From: Epiperipatus broadwayi
Lineage: Eukaryota; Onychophora; Udeonychophora; Euonychophora; Peripatidae
Reading direction: 5' to 3'
DNA length: 64,000 nt
Assembly: GCA_028023455.1 (NCBI GenBank)
Contig: JAQFVV010006728.1
Span: 186,001-250,000, forward strand
Positions within the stretch are counted from its first letter, which is position 1, and each line of letters opens with the position of its first letter. Both the position numbers and the translations under genes were made by a program. Shown here in pieces: positions 1-11,105 of this stretch. The notes under the pieces are model-generated. The model saw only the letters and a program-made list of their open reading frames with translations, was not told the DNA's origin and made no database searches.

Positions 1-600
1 AAAATACAATAAATACTTTAACTTTTCAACTATATTCTGTTTTAGTTCTTATCAAGGAACAACTAAAAATAAATAAATAAAACAATAAATATAAATATTC
101 CACAAAATCCAATACATATAACTAATACAAATAAAACAGACAGAACTCTCCATACAGGTGATCATGTGATGTTTAGTGGTTAAATACAAATAACTCTTAC
201 CTCAAAACTCTTTTAACAAATAATCTTAAATTTCTTAAATATATTTCTTAATTAAAATAATCCCCTACAATTATTTAATTAAATCAACCTATTATTTTTT
301 TTTCAATTAAAAATCTGTAATGAATAGGTTGTTAATTGGAAAAAAAGAAGAAAATAATAAGTTGATTTAATTAAATAATTATAAAAGATTATTTTGAACA
401 AAGTTATTTAAGAAAGGATTGTAATGGAAATTTAAGATTTTTTGTTAGAAGAGTTTTAAGGTAAGAATTATTTGTATTTGTTATATGTATTGGATTATTG
501 TAGAATATTTATATTTATACTTATTGTTTTATTTATGTACTTTTTAGTGATTCCTTGATAAAGACTATAAAAGAATATAGTCAAAATGTTGGTGTATTTT
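1..600. repeat. Large imperfect inverted repeat (foldback), cut by the window start
   Basis: The left arm (about 1-290) is complementary to the right arm (about 360-590). Matching blocks include TTGATTTAATTAAATAATT, TTAAGATT near GAGTTTTAAGGTAAGA, TTATATGTATTGGATT, and TTCCTTGATAA. The left arm carries an extra block at 135-193 that is missing from the right arm (see the next entry). The element probably continues beyond position 1. No coding capacity is seen, so the type (foldback transposon, MITE or rearranged LTR) is unknown. Confidence 0.75.
124..193 (-). mobile_element. 48-bp internally deleted relative of the 20.9-kb/30.3-kb hammerhead repeat, with 11-bp target duplication
   Basis: AATACAAATAA at 124-134 is repeated at 183-193 and flanks a 48-bp insert (135-182). 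On the minus strand the insert contains AAACATCACATGATCACC, close to the start of the repeat at 30302. It ends GAGTTCTGTCTGTT, close to that repeat's end. The right arm of the surrounding inverted repeat has the same target once, as TTATTTGTATT at 468-478, so it preserves the unoccupied site. The insert is a copy reduced to its two ends and has no ribozyme core. Confidence 0.7.
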
Positions 601-1581
601 TTGTTCTTTATAATAGTTCATATCATAAATCAAGATTTAAAAAGAATTTTGCATGTGGGTTGTTTTGTGTGAATATATATATATATATTGTAAAAGAATC
701 GATAAATCTACCTTTGTTTTAAAAAAGTCATTTGTTGTTTTTTAAAAAAACATCTCTTTGATTTGATGTTTATATATGGAGTATTATTATTGTTTATGGT
801 TATTAGTTATAGTTATTGTTGTTTGGATTTATTATTTTATTTATTTGTTGATGGTACATCACTTTAAATATTTAATTGTTATTATTATTATTATTCTTAA
901 TGGTGAGATTTTTAATAGTAATACTGATATGTTCTAATTATTATAGATAAATAAAGACATATAAATTGGTAATTATAAAAAATTATTTTATTTGTAGTGA
1001 TTATTAAAAAAATGCAATGTTATTATTTATGTATATATATATTTTTAAAGCTATCAAATAAATTTTTGATTTAATATTTTTTATATGATTGATATTTTTA
1101 TTTTTTGAATGTTAATTGTTTAAAAAAAAATATATGCAACAATGGTTTTCAAAACGGCATTTTCTGGTGCATGTGGAAAACAACAACAACAACAGAAAAA
1201 AAAGCCATTATTAAGATAGTTATTAAAAAGAAACTGAAAAAAAAAAGCTAATTGTACATTTATATTTGGTATCTTCATTTGTCAAGATAATTGGATAATC
1301 TATTTTATATAAACACCTTAATAATAGAGGGGTGAATAATATATATAGCAGACAGTGGCTGCACCTTTTTCTTTTATCCCAAGTCAATTTAAAAAGAAAA
1401 ACTAGGCAAACACATGAATTTCACTGCATCTGAAGCCGAAATTTGATATAGCTATCTGGGAATCTATAATGGTAAATTCAGTAACAAGTTGGAAGCAACT
1501 AAAATCAATATATTGGATTCAACATTTCAATTTATTTATTTATTTTTCAAGGAGAGAAATTTAAAAAAAAATGGAATATAT
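601..1581. other. AT-rich DNA without a recognisable gene
   Basis: Only A/T homopolymers, short (TA)n and (TTA)n runs, and CAA repeats (about 1180) are seen. The reading frame at 1489-1734 runs through the junction into the LTR and looks like chance. Confidence 0.6.
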
Positions 1582-1587
1582 ATATAT

Positions 1588-3713
1588 TATACCGAGACAA
1601 AGTCGGTACATGTATATACGCACACACACAAGCAGTGTAAATACTCTATAGTTGATTTACTTTCAATTTATGATAAAAATAAATGTAGTTTCCTTTCAAT
1701 GCTTTATAAAATACACTATAAGATAAAATGTTAATATTTCTGATTAAATAATTTAAGGCTTTCATATAATCTATTATAATAATATTCTCTAAAAATAAAA
1801 TATAAAATATCACTAATATGCCATTTTAAATCTCAATAAATGATTTCTACTTGTATGTGCCGCAGGGGTAATTAAAAAAGGGTTTATTTTAAATTATAAC
1901 TATAGCGAAAGTTAAAAGCTTATAGAGGTGATTTTGAGATTAAATGCTCGACTTTTAAACTAATGTAAGTTAAATTGTTATCTTAAAACACGCACGCATG
2001 TATGTATAAAAGGTGAATAAGTATGAATTTTTTCTAACTGAGATTGCAATGTGAGATTGCATAAACCTAAGATTGCCTCAAGCATATAGATTGAATGAAC
2101 ATTACGTAGGACACGGACCCCAATGACAACTCAGAGAATATTGAACTCTGGGTGAAGATTGGATCCTCAGATAATAACCAACCCATATAAATATGAGTCT
2201 TAGTCTTTGTCTTGACACTCACAACTCGGTTACAGTCTTTTTACATTCTTTGTTTTGTTTTGCTTATGCTTATAGTTTTAAGTTCCTCCGGAAGCTACAA
2301 CTAGAACTTTCTCTTTTTTTGCTATCCTGTTTATCCAATATGATCACTGTGAAATTAACATTTAGAGCATCGATCATCATGATGGGCTAAGAAACCCCTC
2401 AGTGATTGATCGACGCTCCGCCACCAGAACATCTCCACAGCTATGAATGATCAACAACAGTGCCGTCCAAACATCGTACTCTAATCAGTCCAAGGAAGTT
2501 GTCCAAACATACTACGCTGAACTTATATATAAAATGAATAACCATTTATTATGAAAACAATATCCAACAGGTTCGAACCCTCATCAAATTAGAAGCAACA
2601 GAAGACTATGCAAATCCTAGGTAAACACTTTATTTCTTTTACGCTCCTATTCATTCTTTACGTAGACTTTAAAAGGCAATCTCATAATTAATTTAATCTC
2701 AACCTTCGTAAATAAAAAAAATATAAAATGATCCGTAATCCCTCATATTTAAATCTTAGGACTTTTTCCTGTTATGAACTTTGATCATAATTATTATTTT
2801 CTTTCGCAAATAAATTATAACTCACACCTAATTTCAAATGTAAAGGAAGGAAATATATTTTATCATCCATGTTTATTATGCATAATATGTTCTTTTCTGT
2901 GCGAGTGCAAGAATACGTGTATGTGCTTGCAAATAAAGCAATTAATTAATGTTTCATTTTTTATATTCAATAAATTCTTTTTTTATTTAAACAAGTCGAG
3001 CATTCCTCAAATCATTCTCTATAATTAAAATACATTTTTTTTAATTATTATAATCAGCATTTATTCATGCGATTAATTATTTTACTTTTAAATTTGTCTT
3101 TCTTTTTTTTGTTTTGTTTATTTCTTTAAATTTCATCGTGCCGTAAGTCACGATGTTTATTTACTATGTAGTTAAGATAGGTTTAAGAGTTGGGAGGGCC
3201 TATTATTAATAAGTATAAATAAATGTCAATAAAGCTAGTATGAATAATTCTATTGGACTGTATGATAACGGGGGGATGATATTATAAGCTTCTAAAGTTT
3301 TATATAAGGATGCATAAATCAAACATTCGTATTAGTTGCCAAATAACCAATGACCCGGTCCAATATTTGGACCGATCTGTAAATCAACCAAGCTTCTCCT
3401 CCATTGGTTATTATTGTGTCTTTTGCCAGAATGATATTCTTGAAACAATTTCATCGCGACCCTGAGTGACCCTTATTGGTCCATGCTGGGAGTTTGAGCT
3501 TATGGGCGGGGATTAGACTTCGAAATCATTTTGATATGACGTAAGGTGATGCGAGAAATTAAATTGTAAATTAAATCATCGTATCTGGCGCCCCCTTGTG
3601 TTGATAATGAACAACTATCGATATAGGAAAATAAATAAAGCTTTACGCTATATCATGTTTGTTTCGGAGCTTTCAATCCCTATATGAACGGTTGAATAAG
3701 GCGACCGGTCACA
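1588..3713 (+). repeat. 5' LTR of the Ty3/gypsy-type element
   Basis: Nearly identical to 7854-9980. It ends GGTCACA directly before the primer-binding site. The left boundary is uncertain by about 4 bp because the flank is (TA)n; the shared sequence starts TATACCGAGAC. A perfect 6-bp inverted repeat, TACCGA/TCGGTA, lies at the start (1590-1608). Small ORFs inside, such as 2774-3028, recur in the other LTR and have no recognisable product. Confidence 0.92.
2186..2192 (+). promoter_or_regulatory. Likely LTR TATA box
   Basis: TATAAAT lies in the LTR (copy at 8452-8458), preceded by CAACCCA. About 30 bp downstream, TTGACACTCACAACTC is a plausible transcription start region. A splice-donor-like CCTAGGTAAA follows at about 2619. 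The same arrangement of TATA box followed by CCTAGGTAAA occurs at 10993-11390. This is inference from motif spacing only. Confidence 0.5.
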
Positions 3714-3715
3714 AA

Positions 3716-3735
3716 TGGCGCTTCCAAACGTGAGG
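3716..3735 (+). other. Primer-binding site, tRNA-Lys-like
   Basis: TGGCGCTTCCAAACGTGAGG begins 2 bp after the 5' LTR. It starts with TGG, the complement of a tRNA CCA end. It resembles the known tRNA-Lys primer site TGGCGCCCAACGTGGGGC with about three inserted bases and one G-to-A change. The tRNA identity is therefore probable, not certain. Confidence 0.65.
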
Positions 3736-4059
3736 CTAATACAAATAATGTTTTAGAGAGAAGCAAATCAAGACATTAGCCAAAAGCGGCCGAACCTCGT
3801 AAAAGACGCAAAACTTTTTCACGTAAACGAAAGTTTGGACGAATAAAAAAGAGAAAAAAAGGGAAAAAGAAAAATTATGGATGGACAACGAATAAAGCAA
3901 AGGAGAACATAGCGGGAGATGGCAGCGCGGACGTCGATTAATCACTTCTTATCATAAATAAATAATAATAAAATAATCACGTTCCTTTAAGCATCAACAA
4001 AAAGTTGTAACGTTTTAGATATAAATAAAGAAAGGAAAAATCTTTTTATTAAGTCATAA

Positions 4060-4490
4060 ATGGACATCAATAACGATAATATGTGGGAAAGTGAAGTAGG
4101 AAAAATAGTACAAACATTTAAGGGAAAGAGAAATGAGGACCCAAATGAACACATAGAGAGCCTAGAGAAACACTTAATGAAGAGGGTAAAATAGCCATAG
4201 CAGTCAGCCACATACGTGAAGGGGCTCTAGATTGGTGGAAATCGATACAACAAAAACCAAAGACATTTAGGCAGTATGAAGAAATGATAAAGGAGAGCTA
4301 TTGGGGGAAAGCAAGACAAATAAGAGCCTTACGTGAAATAGAAAATGAGGAATGGAAAACAGGAGAAACGATGGAAGATTTTTTTCGTAGGAGAATGGCA
4401 CAGCTAAGACAAATAAACTTAGGCACACCATCTGAGGAATGGTTGATCAGAATAGCATGAAGGGGATTACCCACATGGGCAAAACGATTT
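4060..4490 (+). pseudogene. gag: gag-like region, frameshifted, with one in-frame stop
   Basis: The frame opens at an ATG at 4060 and encodes residues such as VGKIVQTFKGKRNEDPNEHI, like the start of retrotransposon Gag. It shifts to the pol frame between about 4173 and 4191. It then continues through GALDWW, a hallmark-like Gag segment, and a basic stretch (FFRRRMAQLRQ). A TGA at 4458-4460 interrupts it. After that stop the same frame runs straight into the protease region, so gag and pol appear to have been one fused frame. Gag is short (about 150-200 codons) and no CCHC zinc knuckle is visible before the protease. I did not reconstruct an intact protein. Whether the missing knuckle is ancestral or lost in this copy cannot be told from one copy. 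Confidence 0.75.
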
Positions 4491-6644
4491 TTGACAGGGA
4501 TAGATAACATGGACAAGGTAATAAGGAGGTTAGAAGAGATAAAGGATGAAAATGAGGAAGAGGGAGAAAGTCAAATAGCCAATATAGGAAAGATCATAAA
4601 GGAAGAGGGAAGAAGTAGAAATGGACCTCAATGCCCTAAAATAGAGGTTAAAATAGGGGAAATGAAGACCCATGCACTACTCGACTCAGGGAGTCAAGTA
4701 TCAGTTTTGTCACAAGAAACATTCAGCAAGCTTACCCAAGAAGAACCAAACCTCAAAACACTACCGCTTAAGATAATGCGCATAACCTTGGCAAATGGGA
4801 AAAGGGCCCAGGCGGAAGCAGTACAGGCATGGGTAGACATAAAAATAGCAGGAAACCAACATAACCAAATCATGCTGGTAATGCAGGGATTAATACACGA
4901 TGTTATATTAGGATCCGATTTTATGGGAAAATACAAATGTAGCATCGACTACGAAACAGAACAAGCCCGGATCTCAGGAAGGATGGTACCTTTTATAGAA
5001 CAAGGTCAAACAAAAAACATGGAACAGGCCGTACATAGTATGGAGTTAGAAAAGAAAATGGTAACGGGGAAGATCGGAACAAAGCAAGAGGGAGAAGAGA
5101 TGGAATTGGGAAATGTCCTTGAGGAATACAAGGACGTATTCTCCGACATACCTGGAGTCATCAGTGGTTACGAACACAGGATAAAACTCATTCAGGATCA
5201 ACCATATCAGTCTAGATCATACCCGATCCCCTTTCAATACCGGCCAGAGATAGGCAAACAGATAAATAACATGCTGGAATGGGGAGTAATCTCAAAATGC
5301 TCCTCACCATATAACAACCCAATCGTCATAGCAAAGAAAAAGGATGGTTCGGTACGATTGTGTCTGGACGCGAGGCTCCTCAACAAAATCACAATCGCGG
5401 ACACAAATGCACCGCCCCCCATGAGCGAATTAATAAATCGGTTCAACGGGAAAGGTGTTTTTTCTACCTTAGACATGACCAGCAGCTACTGGCAGATCAG
5501 CCTACACCCAGATGACCGCCAGTACACTGCATTCCGATATAATGGCATCGCATATCAGTTCAACCGGATACCATTTGGTCTGAAAAATAGCGGAGCAGGC
5601 TTAATACAATGCCTTGATAGAGTGCTGTCAGAGGAGGTGAAGGGTTTCAGCACTATGTATGTTGATGACATCATCATCGCATCTAAGGATAATAAAGAGC
5701 ATATTAAATGCCTTCACAAATTATTTCAAGAATGTCGAGAGAAAGGAATCAAAATAAACCTGGGAAAAAGCAGGCTCATGACACCCGAGGTGAAGTTTTT
5801 AGGGCATATTATCAGTAAAGAGGGGGTATCACCTAATCCTGAAAAAATACAAGCCATACAAGAATTCCCAGAGCCCAAAAGGAAGCGTGACGTCAAGGCT
5901 TTCCTCGGACTGTGTAACTTCTTTAAACAATACTATCCAAATTTTTCAGAAGGGATAGAACCACTACTCAGACTTCTGAGGAAAGAAACACCATGGGCAT
6001 GGAAAGGAGAACAGGAGGCTAGCTTCCGCCGAATAAAGGAAGGGTTCTTAAAACACGTAGTGTTGGCACACCCAGACTTTGGACGTACATTTTATGTACA
6101 AACGGACAGCAGTGGGATAGGAATGGGAGCAATGATGTTCCAAAAGGATAGCAAGGGACAGAGCAAGGCCATCGCCTTCATAAGTAGACTTTTTACGAAG
6201 GCCGAGCAGAACTACACGGTCACAGAGAGAGAGGCCTTGGCCATTGTATGGGCTTTCAAGAAACTGAGGCAATACCTGGTAGGATCAAGAGTGGTGGTTG
6301 TGACCGACCACCGAAGCTTAGAGTTTCTGAACAGGAGTTTTCTGACAAACAGCCGCCTAATAAGGTGGAGCCTCACCCTTCAGGAATTTGATTATACGGT
6401 AGAATACTGTAAGGGGAGGGACAATATAATAGCAGATACCCTTAGCCGATATCCCATGGGACGAGGCCTTGAGGAAAATGGGGAGTTATACATAGCGACG
6501 ACACGAGCCCAAAGCAGGGAGCATTATAGCCTTCAGAAAATTAAGGAAGCACAACAGGAAGATAGAGAGTGTAGGCAGGTCATGGATTTTGACAGGTACC
6601 ACGCGATACCAAATAGTCAAGGAAATACATTATGGGCCCATTGA
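4491..6644 (+). pseudogene. pol: pol segment: protease, reverse transcriptase, RNase H (open for 717 codons)
   Basis: From the ATG at 4491 (probably internal, since the frame is open back to 4461), residues 63-68 (LLDSGS) are the aspartic protease active site. Reverse transcriptase spans about 240-440: DGSVRLCLDARLLN, then LDMTSSYWQI with the first catalytic Asp at 328, then YVDD at 390-393. The usual NAxATFQ segment reads NSGAGLIQ here. RNase H spans about 535-655 with D539, E581, D606 and D649. The frame ends at a TGA at 6642-6644. Integrase-like sequence continues in the same frame immediately after, so this stop breaks the polyprotein and is not its natural end. The domain order and motifs are those of Ty3/gypsy Pol; catalytic residues of protease, RT and RNase H are all present. 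Confidence 0.93.
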
Positions 6645-7788
6645 AAGAAATGCATTGTCAGAAACGGACTTCTTCAACGACAGACAAGAAATGGGCAGAA
6701 TTATCGGGTGATAGTACTGAGAGCAATACGACAGAATATTATAGCCCAGGCACATGATGAAAGAGGACATTTCAGGGGCAACAAGACCGCCGGATGGATT
6801 GAGCAATGGTTCTACTGGCCAAATCTCCACCGGGATGTGACCCAAGAAATAAAGAAATGTATGACATGCGCCAGAACAAAGCCAATGAATAGATCGAATG
6901 AGGGAATATCGACACCCATCCTCGTGTATGAGCCAAATGACACAATAGCTATTGATTTCTACGGGCCACTACCAATGTCAAATGGAAGGAGGTACCTGCT
7001 GGTGGCATATGACTTGTACTCTAAATTGGTATCAGCTTTTCCGATCAGTCAAGCAAATGCAAAGCAGGCGATTCGAGTTCTGGAAAATCGACAATTTAGG
7101 GAGGTGGGAAAACCAATATGATAATGGAACTCCATTCGTATCCAAAGAATGGGCACAGTGGACAAAAAAAAATAATATTAAGCATGCCCTCACGTCTATT
7201 CGAAATCCTCAAGCCAATCCATGCGAGCGAGTGATGCGGGAACTGGGACGACTTTTCAGAATATACGTGCATGGAAACCATAAGGCGTGGGTAAAGGAAA
7301 CACCACGGGTTGTGAGCATGATAAACGAAACCCGGAATGAGTCAACTGGTTTCGAACCCGACCACCTTCACTTTGGGAGAAAGAGACCATATCCATATGC
7401 CCAAGGACCCTGGCCCCAAAAGGAGAAAATAAATCGGACAAGGGATGCCCAAGAAGCTAAACGGCAACTGCAGGAAATGAGCCAAGTTCAGAGGAAAAGA
7501 CAGGGAGTCGTGGTAGGAATATTCAAGGAAGGAGACAGAGTCATGGTACAGACAAACCCGGTCAGTCGGCCAGAACAGGCCATTTATAAAAAATTTCAAC
7601 CCTTATATGAGGGACCTTATGTCATAGGACGCGCATACGGGAACAATGCCTTCATATTGTATGAAGGGACCCGAAGGATTGGGACATATAATGCCCGGGC
7701 CTTGAAATTAGTAAATGAAGTTCAAACCCCTCACCATACGGAGGAGGAGCGGGGTAAAGAAAAAGAGAAAGGGAAACAAAATAAATAG
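6645..7788 (+). pseudogene. pol: pol segment: integrase, split by a frameshift
   Basis: The zinc-binding HHCC region is visible at about 6735-6890 (AHDERGH ... CMTCAR). The first catalytic Asp is in IAIDFYGP near 6945. At about 7100-7120 the reading frame changes by one, directly before the second Asp (YDNGTPF). The last catalytic residue is the Glu of NPCERVMREL, near 7225. There are 34 residues between the second Asp and this Glu as read. A GPY-like module (LYEGPYVIGRAYG) lies at about 7600-7640, followed by a Lys/Glu-rich tail ending at 7788. Integrase inserts element cDNA into host DNA; this copy cannot encode it because of the frameshift and the stop upstream at 6642. Confidence 0.88.
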
Positions 7789-7833
7789 TTTTATTGTGAA
7801 AAAATTAAAATGCCAAGCCTCGCATTTTAATTT

Positions 7834-7853
7834 TTGGACGGATCGCGGGGATA
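7834..7853 (+). other. Weak polypurine tract
   Basis: GGACGGATCGCGGGGATA directly precedes the 3' LTR, where the plus-strand primer of an LTR element should be. It is purine-rich but interrupted by pyrimidines, so the exact primer cannot be fixed. Confidence 0.4.
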
Positions 7854-9980
7854 TATACCGAGACAAAGTCGGTACATGTATATACGCACACACACAAGCA
7901 GTGTAAATACTCTATAGTTGATTTACTTTCAATTTATGATAAAAATAAATGTAGTTTTCTTTCAATGCTTTATAAAATACACTATAAGATAAAATGTTAA
8001 TATTTCTGATTAAATAATTTAAGGCTTTCATATAATCTATTATAATAATATTCTCTAAAAATAAAATATAAAATATCACTAATATGCCATTTTAAATCTC
8101 AATAAATGATTTCTACTTGTATGTGCCGCAGGGGTAATTAAAAAAGGGTTTATTTTAAATTATAACTATAGCGAAAGTTAAAAGCTTATAGAGGTGATTT
8201 TGAGATTAAATGCTCGACTTTTAAACTAATGTAAGTTAAATTGTTATCTTAAAACACGCACGCATGTATGTATAAAAGGTGAATAAGTATGAATTTTTTC
8301 TAACTGAGATTGCAATGTGAGATTGCATAAACCTAAGATTGCCTCAAGCATATAGATTGAATGAACATTACGTAGGACACGGACCCCAATGACAACTCAG
8401 AGAATATTGAACTCTGGGTGGAGATTGGATCCTCAGATAATAACCAACCCATATAAATATGAGTCTTAGTCTTTGTCTCGACACTCACAACTCGGTTACA
8501 GTCTTTTTACATTCTTTGTTTTGTTTTGCTTATGCTTATAGTTTTAAGTTCCTCCGGAAGCTACAACTAGAACTTTCTCTTTTTTGCTATCCTGTTTAAC
8601 CAATATGATCACTGTGAAATTAACATTTAGAGCGTCAATCATCATGATGGGCTAAGAAACCCCTCAGTGATTGATCGACGCTCCACTGCCAGAACATCTC
8701 CACAGCTATGAATGATCAACAACAGTGCCGTCCAAACATCGTACTCTAATCAGTCCAAGGAAGTTGTCCAAACATACTACGCTGAACTTATATATAAAAT
8801 GAATAACCATTTATTATGGAAACAATATCCAACAGGTTCGAACCCTCATCAAATTAGAAGCAGCAGAAGACTACGCAAATCCTAGGTAAACACTTTATTT
8901 CTTTTACGCTCCTATTCATTCTTTACGTAGACTTTAAAAGGCAATCTCATAATTAATTTAATCTCAACCTTCGTAAATAAAAAAAAATATAAAATGATCC
9001 GTAATCCCTCATATTTAAATCTTAGGACTTTTTCCTGTTATGAACTTTGATCATAATTATTATTTTCTTTCACAAATAAATTATAACTCACACCTAATTT
9101 CAAATGTAAAGGAAGGAAATATATTTTATCATCCATGTTTATTATGCATAATATGTTCTTTTCTGTGCGAGTGCGAGAATGCGTGTATGTGCGTGCAAAT
9201 AAAGCAATTAATTAATGTTTCATTTTTTATATTCAATAAATTCTTTTTTTATTTAAACAAGTCGAGCATTCCTCAAATCATTCTCTATAATTAAAATACA
9301 TTTTTTTTAATTATTATAATCAGCATTTATTCATGCGATTAATTATTTTACTTTTAAATTTGTCTTTCTTTTTTTTTGTTTTGTTTATTTCTTTAAATTT
9401 CATCGTGCCGTAAGTCACGATGTTTATTTACTATGTAGTTAAGATAGGTTTAAGAGTTGGGAGGGCCTATTATTAATAAGTATAAATAAATGTCAATAAA
9501 GCTAGTATGAATAATTCTATTGGACTGTATGATAACGGGGGGATGATATTATAAGCTTCTAAATTTTTATATAAGGATGCATAAATCAAACATTCGTATT
9601 AGTTGCCAAATAACCAATGACCCGGTCCAATATTTGGACCGATCTGTAAATCAACCAAGCTTCTCCTCCATTGGTTATTATTGTGTCTTTTGCCAGAATG
9701 ATATTCTTGAAACAATTTCATCGCGACCCTGAGTGACCCTTATTGGTCCATGCTGGGAGTTTGAGCTTATGGGCGGGGATTAGACTTCGAAATCGTTTTG
9801 ATATGACGTAAGGTGATGCGAAAAATTAAATTGTAAATTAAATCATCGTATCTGGCGCCCCCTTGTGTTGATAATGAACAACTATCGATATAGGAAAATA
9901 AATAAAGCTTTACGCTATATCATGTTTGTTTCGGAGCTTTCAATCCCTATATGAACGATTGAATAAGGCGACCGGTCACA
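7854..9980 (+). repeat. 3' LTR of the Ty3/gypsy-type element
   Basis: Direct copy of 1588-3713, about 99% identical by eye, with the same terminal hairpin (7856-7874), TATA box (8452-8458) and GGTCACA end. Many of the observed differences are A/G or C/T transitions. Confidence 0.92.
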
Positions 9981-9986
9981 ATATAT

Positions 9987-10985
9987 AAATATAAGCATTT
10001 GCAAACTGATAATTTTCTCTAACCTCATATTTTCTTCAAAATTTAACCTTGACTAGAATGCATTCTAATATTAAAAAAAATATAAGCTAATAAAACAATG
10101 GAACAAGTTGACTTTTGAAAAGAAAAATGAACAAGTTGAACTTTGAAAAGGTAATAAATAACTTTATTAATGTAAATGATATATATATATATAATTTTTG
10201 AGAACAATATTCTTTTTTTTTTTTTAATTAGAAAAATGAAATGTTTTTATAAATATAATTCTGTTCTATTTAAGCGTCTTGTTTAAAAAAACAAATGTTT
10301 AATAAATGTCAAAATTAACACTTAAGTATTAGAAATTTGTAAGTAAAGCTCTAAGTTTAGGTTGCATATGGGTTATTATATATATATATATATATATATA
10401 TTGTACCTATATTGATATAGGCACATATAACTTTATCTAAAATTATATTATTAAAATAATCGTTCATAAAAGAAAAACATAAAATTAAACGTTGCAGAGT
10501 TTATTGCAGTTTGTTTTAGAAAAGGATAAGAATCAAATAGTTTTCTAGCGTTAGTTTTGAAATAAAAAAGCTACAATTAATTAATCAGAAGGGGAGAGGG
10601 ATGTTTCATTAGAGAAATTCAACTAAGAGCTATAAAAGGAAGTAAAGAGTTTTTATTAGTATTCGTAAAAATATAATTTAAAAAGTTAAACATACAAATC
10701 TCTTTTCATTCAAGTTTAATTAAAGAAAAAATAATGTTAAAACTAAATAGTAAATTGTATTAAAAATATGTTCATATATATGTGCAATTTGTAAATAAAT
10801 AAAATGTATGCGAAATAAAAGAAGATTATCATTAAAAATACGGCAATGGCTATTAATAAAATAAAACAACACGTTTTATTGCATGGCTATTACTAATTAA
10901 GCAATCTTTCAAAACACGTTTATCAAATGATTATCACTGGAATTTGACAACAGATCTTTGCCGGAGATATTAGAAAGACAACAAG
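9987..10985. other. AT-rich DNA without a recognisable gene; (TA)n at about 10377-10401
   Basis: No reading frame, RNA gene or known repeat is seen. Two short near-duplicates (ACAAGTTGACTTTTGAAAAG and ACAAGTTGAACTTTGAAAAG) sit at about 10103 and 10132. Confidence 0.55.
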
Positions 10986-10992
10986 GTGCAGG

Positions 10993-11105
10993 TATAAATA
11001 GACCTTTTTTTTATCGGACAGAAATCAGTTCACAAATTAGTTGAGTGAGTGCAGTTCACAAAGTAATTGAGTAGTGCTGTTCAGAAATTAATTGAGTCAG
11101 TTAAG
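10993..11105 (+). promoter_or_regulatory. TATA promoter-like site followed by three degenerate 25-bp repeats
   Basis: TATAAATAG at 10993-11001 is followed about 30 bp later by an initiator-like TCAGTT (11025-11030). From there three degenerate copies of CAGTTCACAAATTAGTTGAG follow (starting about 11026, 11053 and 11078). Splice-donor-like CTGGTAAGC (about 11302) and CCTAGGTAAAA (about 11382) lie downstream. This is either a host promoter with a noncoding first exon or the U3/R part of a solo LTR; the layout resembles the LTR at 1588-3713. Confidence 0.4.

Larger units (their letters stand above)
1588..9980 (+). mobile_element. Ty3/gypsy-type LTR retrotransposon, 8.4 kb, broken gag and pol
   Basis: Two direct repeats of about 2126-2127 bp flank a 4.1-kb internal region. 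That region holds, in order, a primer-binding site, a gag-like region, protease, reverse transcriptase, RNase H and integrase with a GPY-like module. This order, with integrase last, is that of Ty3/gypsy elements. The flanks are ATATAT at 1582-1587 and 9981-9986, a possible 6-bp target duplication, but both lie in AT-rich DNA. By eye the LTRs differ by about 21 substitutions and a few 1-bp indels, roughly 1%. The coding region nevertheless has at least two frameshifts and two in-frame stops, so this copy cannot make a full Gag-Pol. LTRs this long relative to the internal region are unusual for the group. Confidence 0.93.

Noticed and set aside
2774-3028. 84-codon ORF, repeated at 9040-9294
   Set aside because: It lies inside both LTRs; duplication is due to the LTR, and the sequence is AT-driven with no domain.
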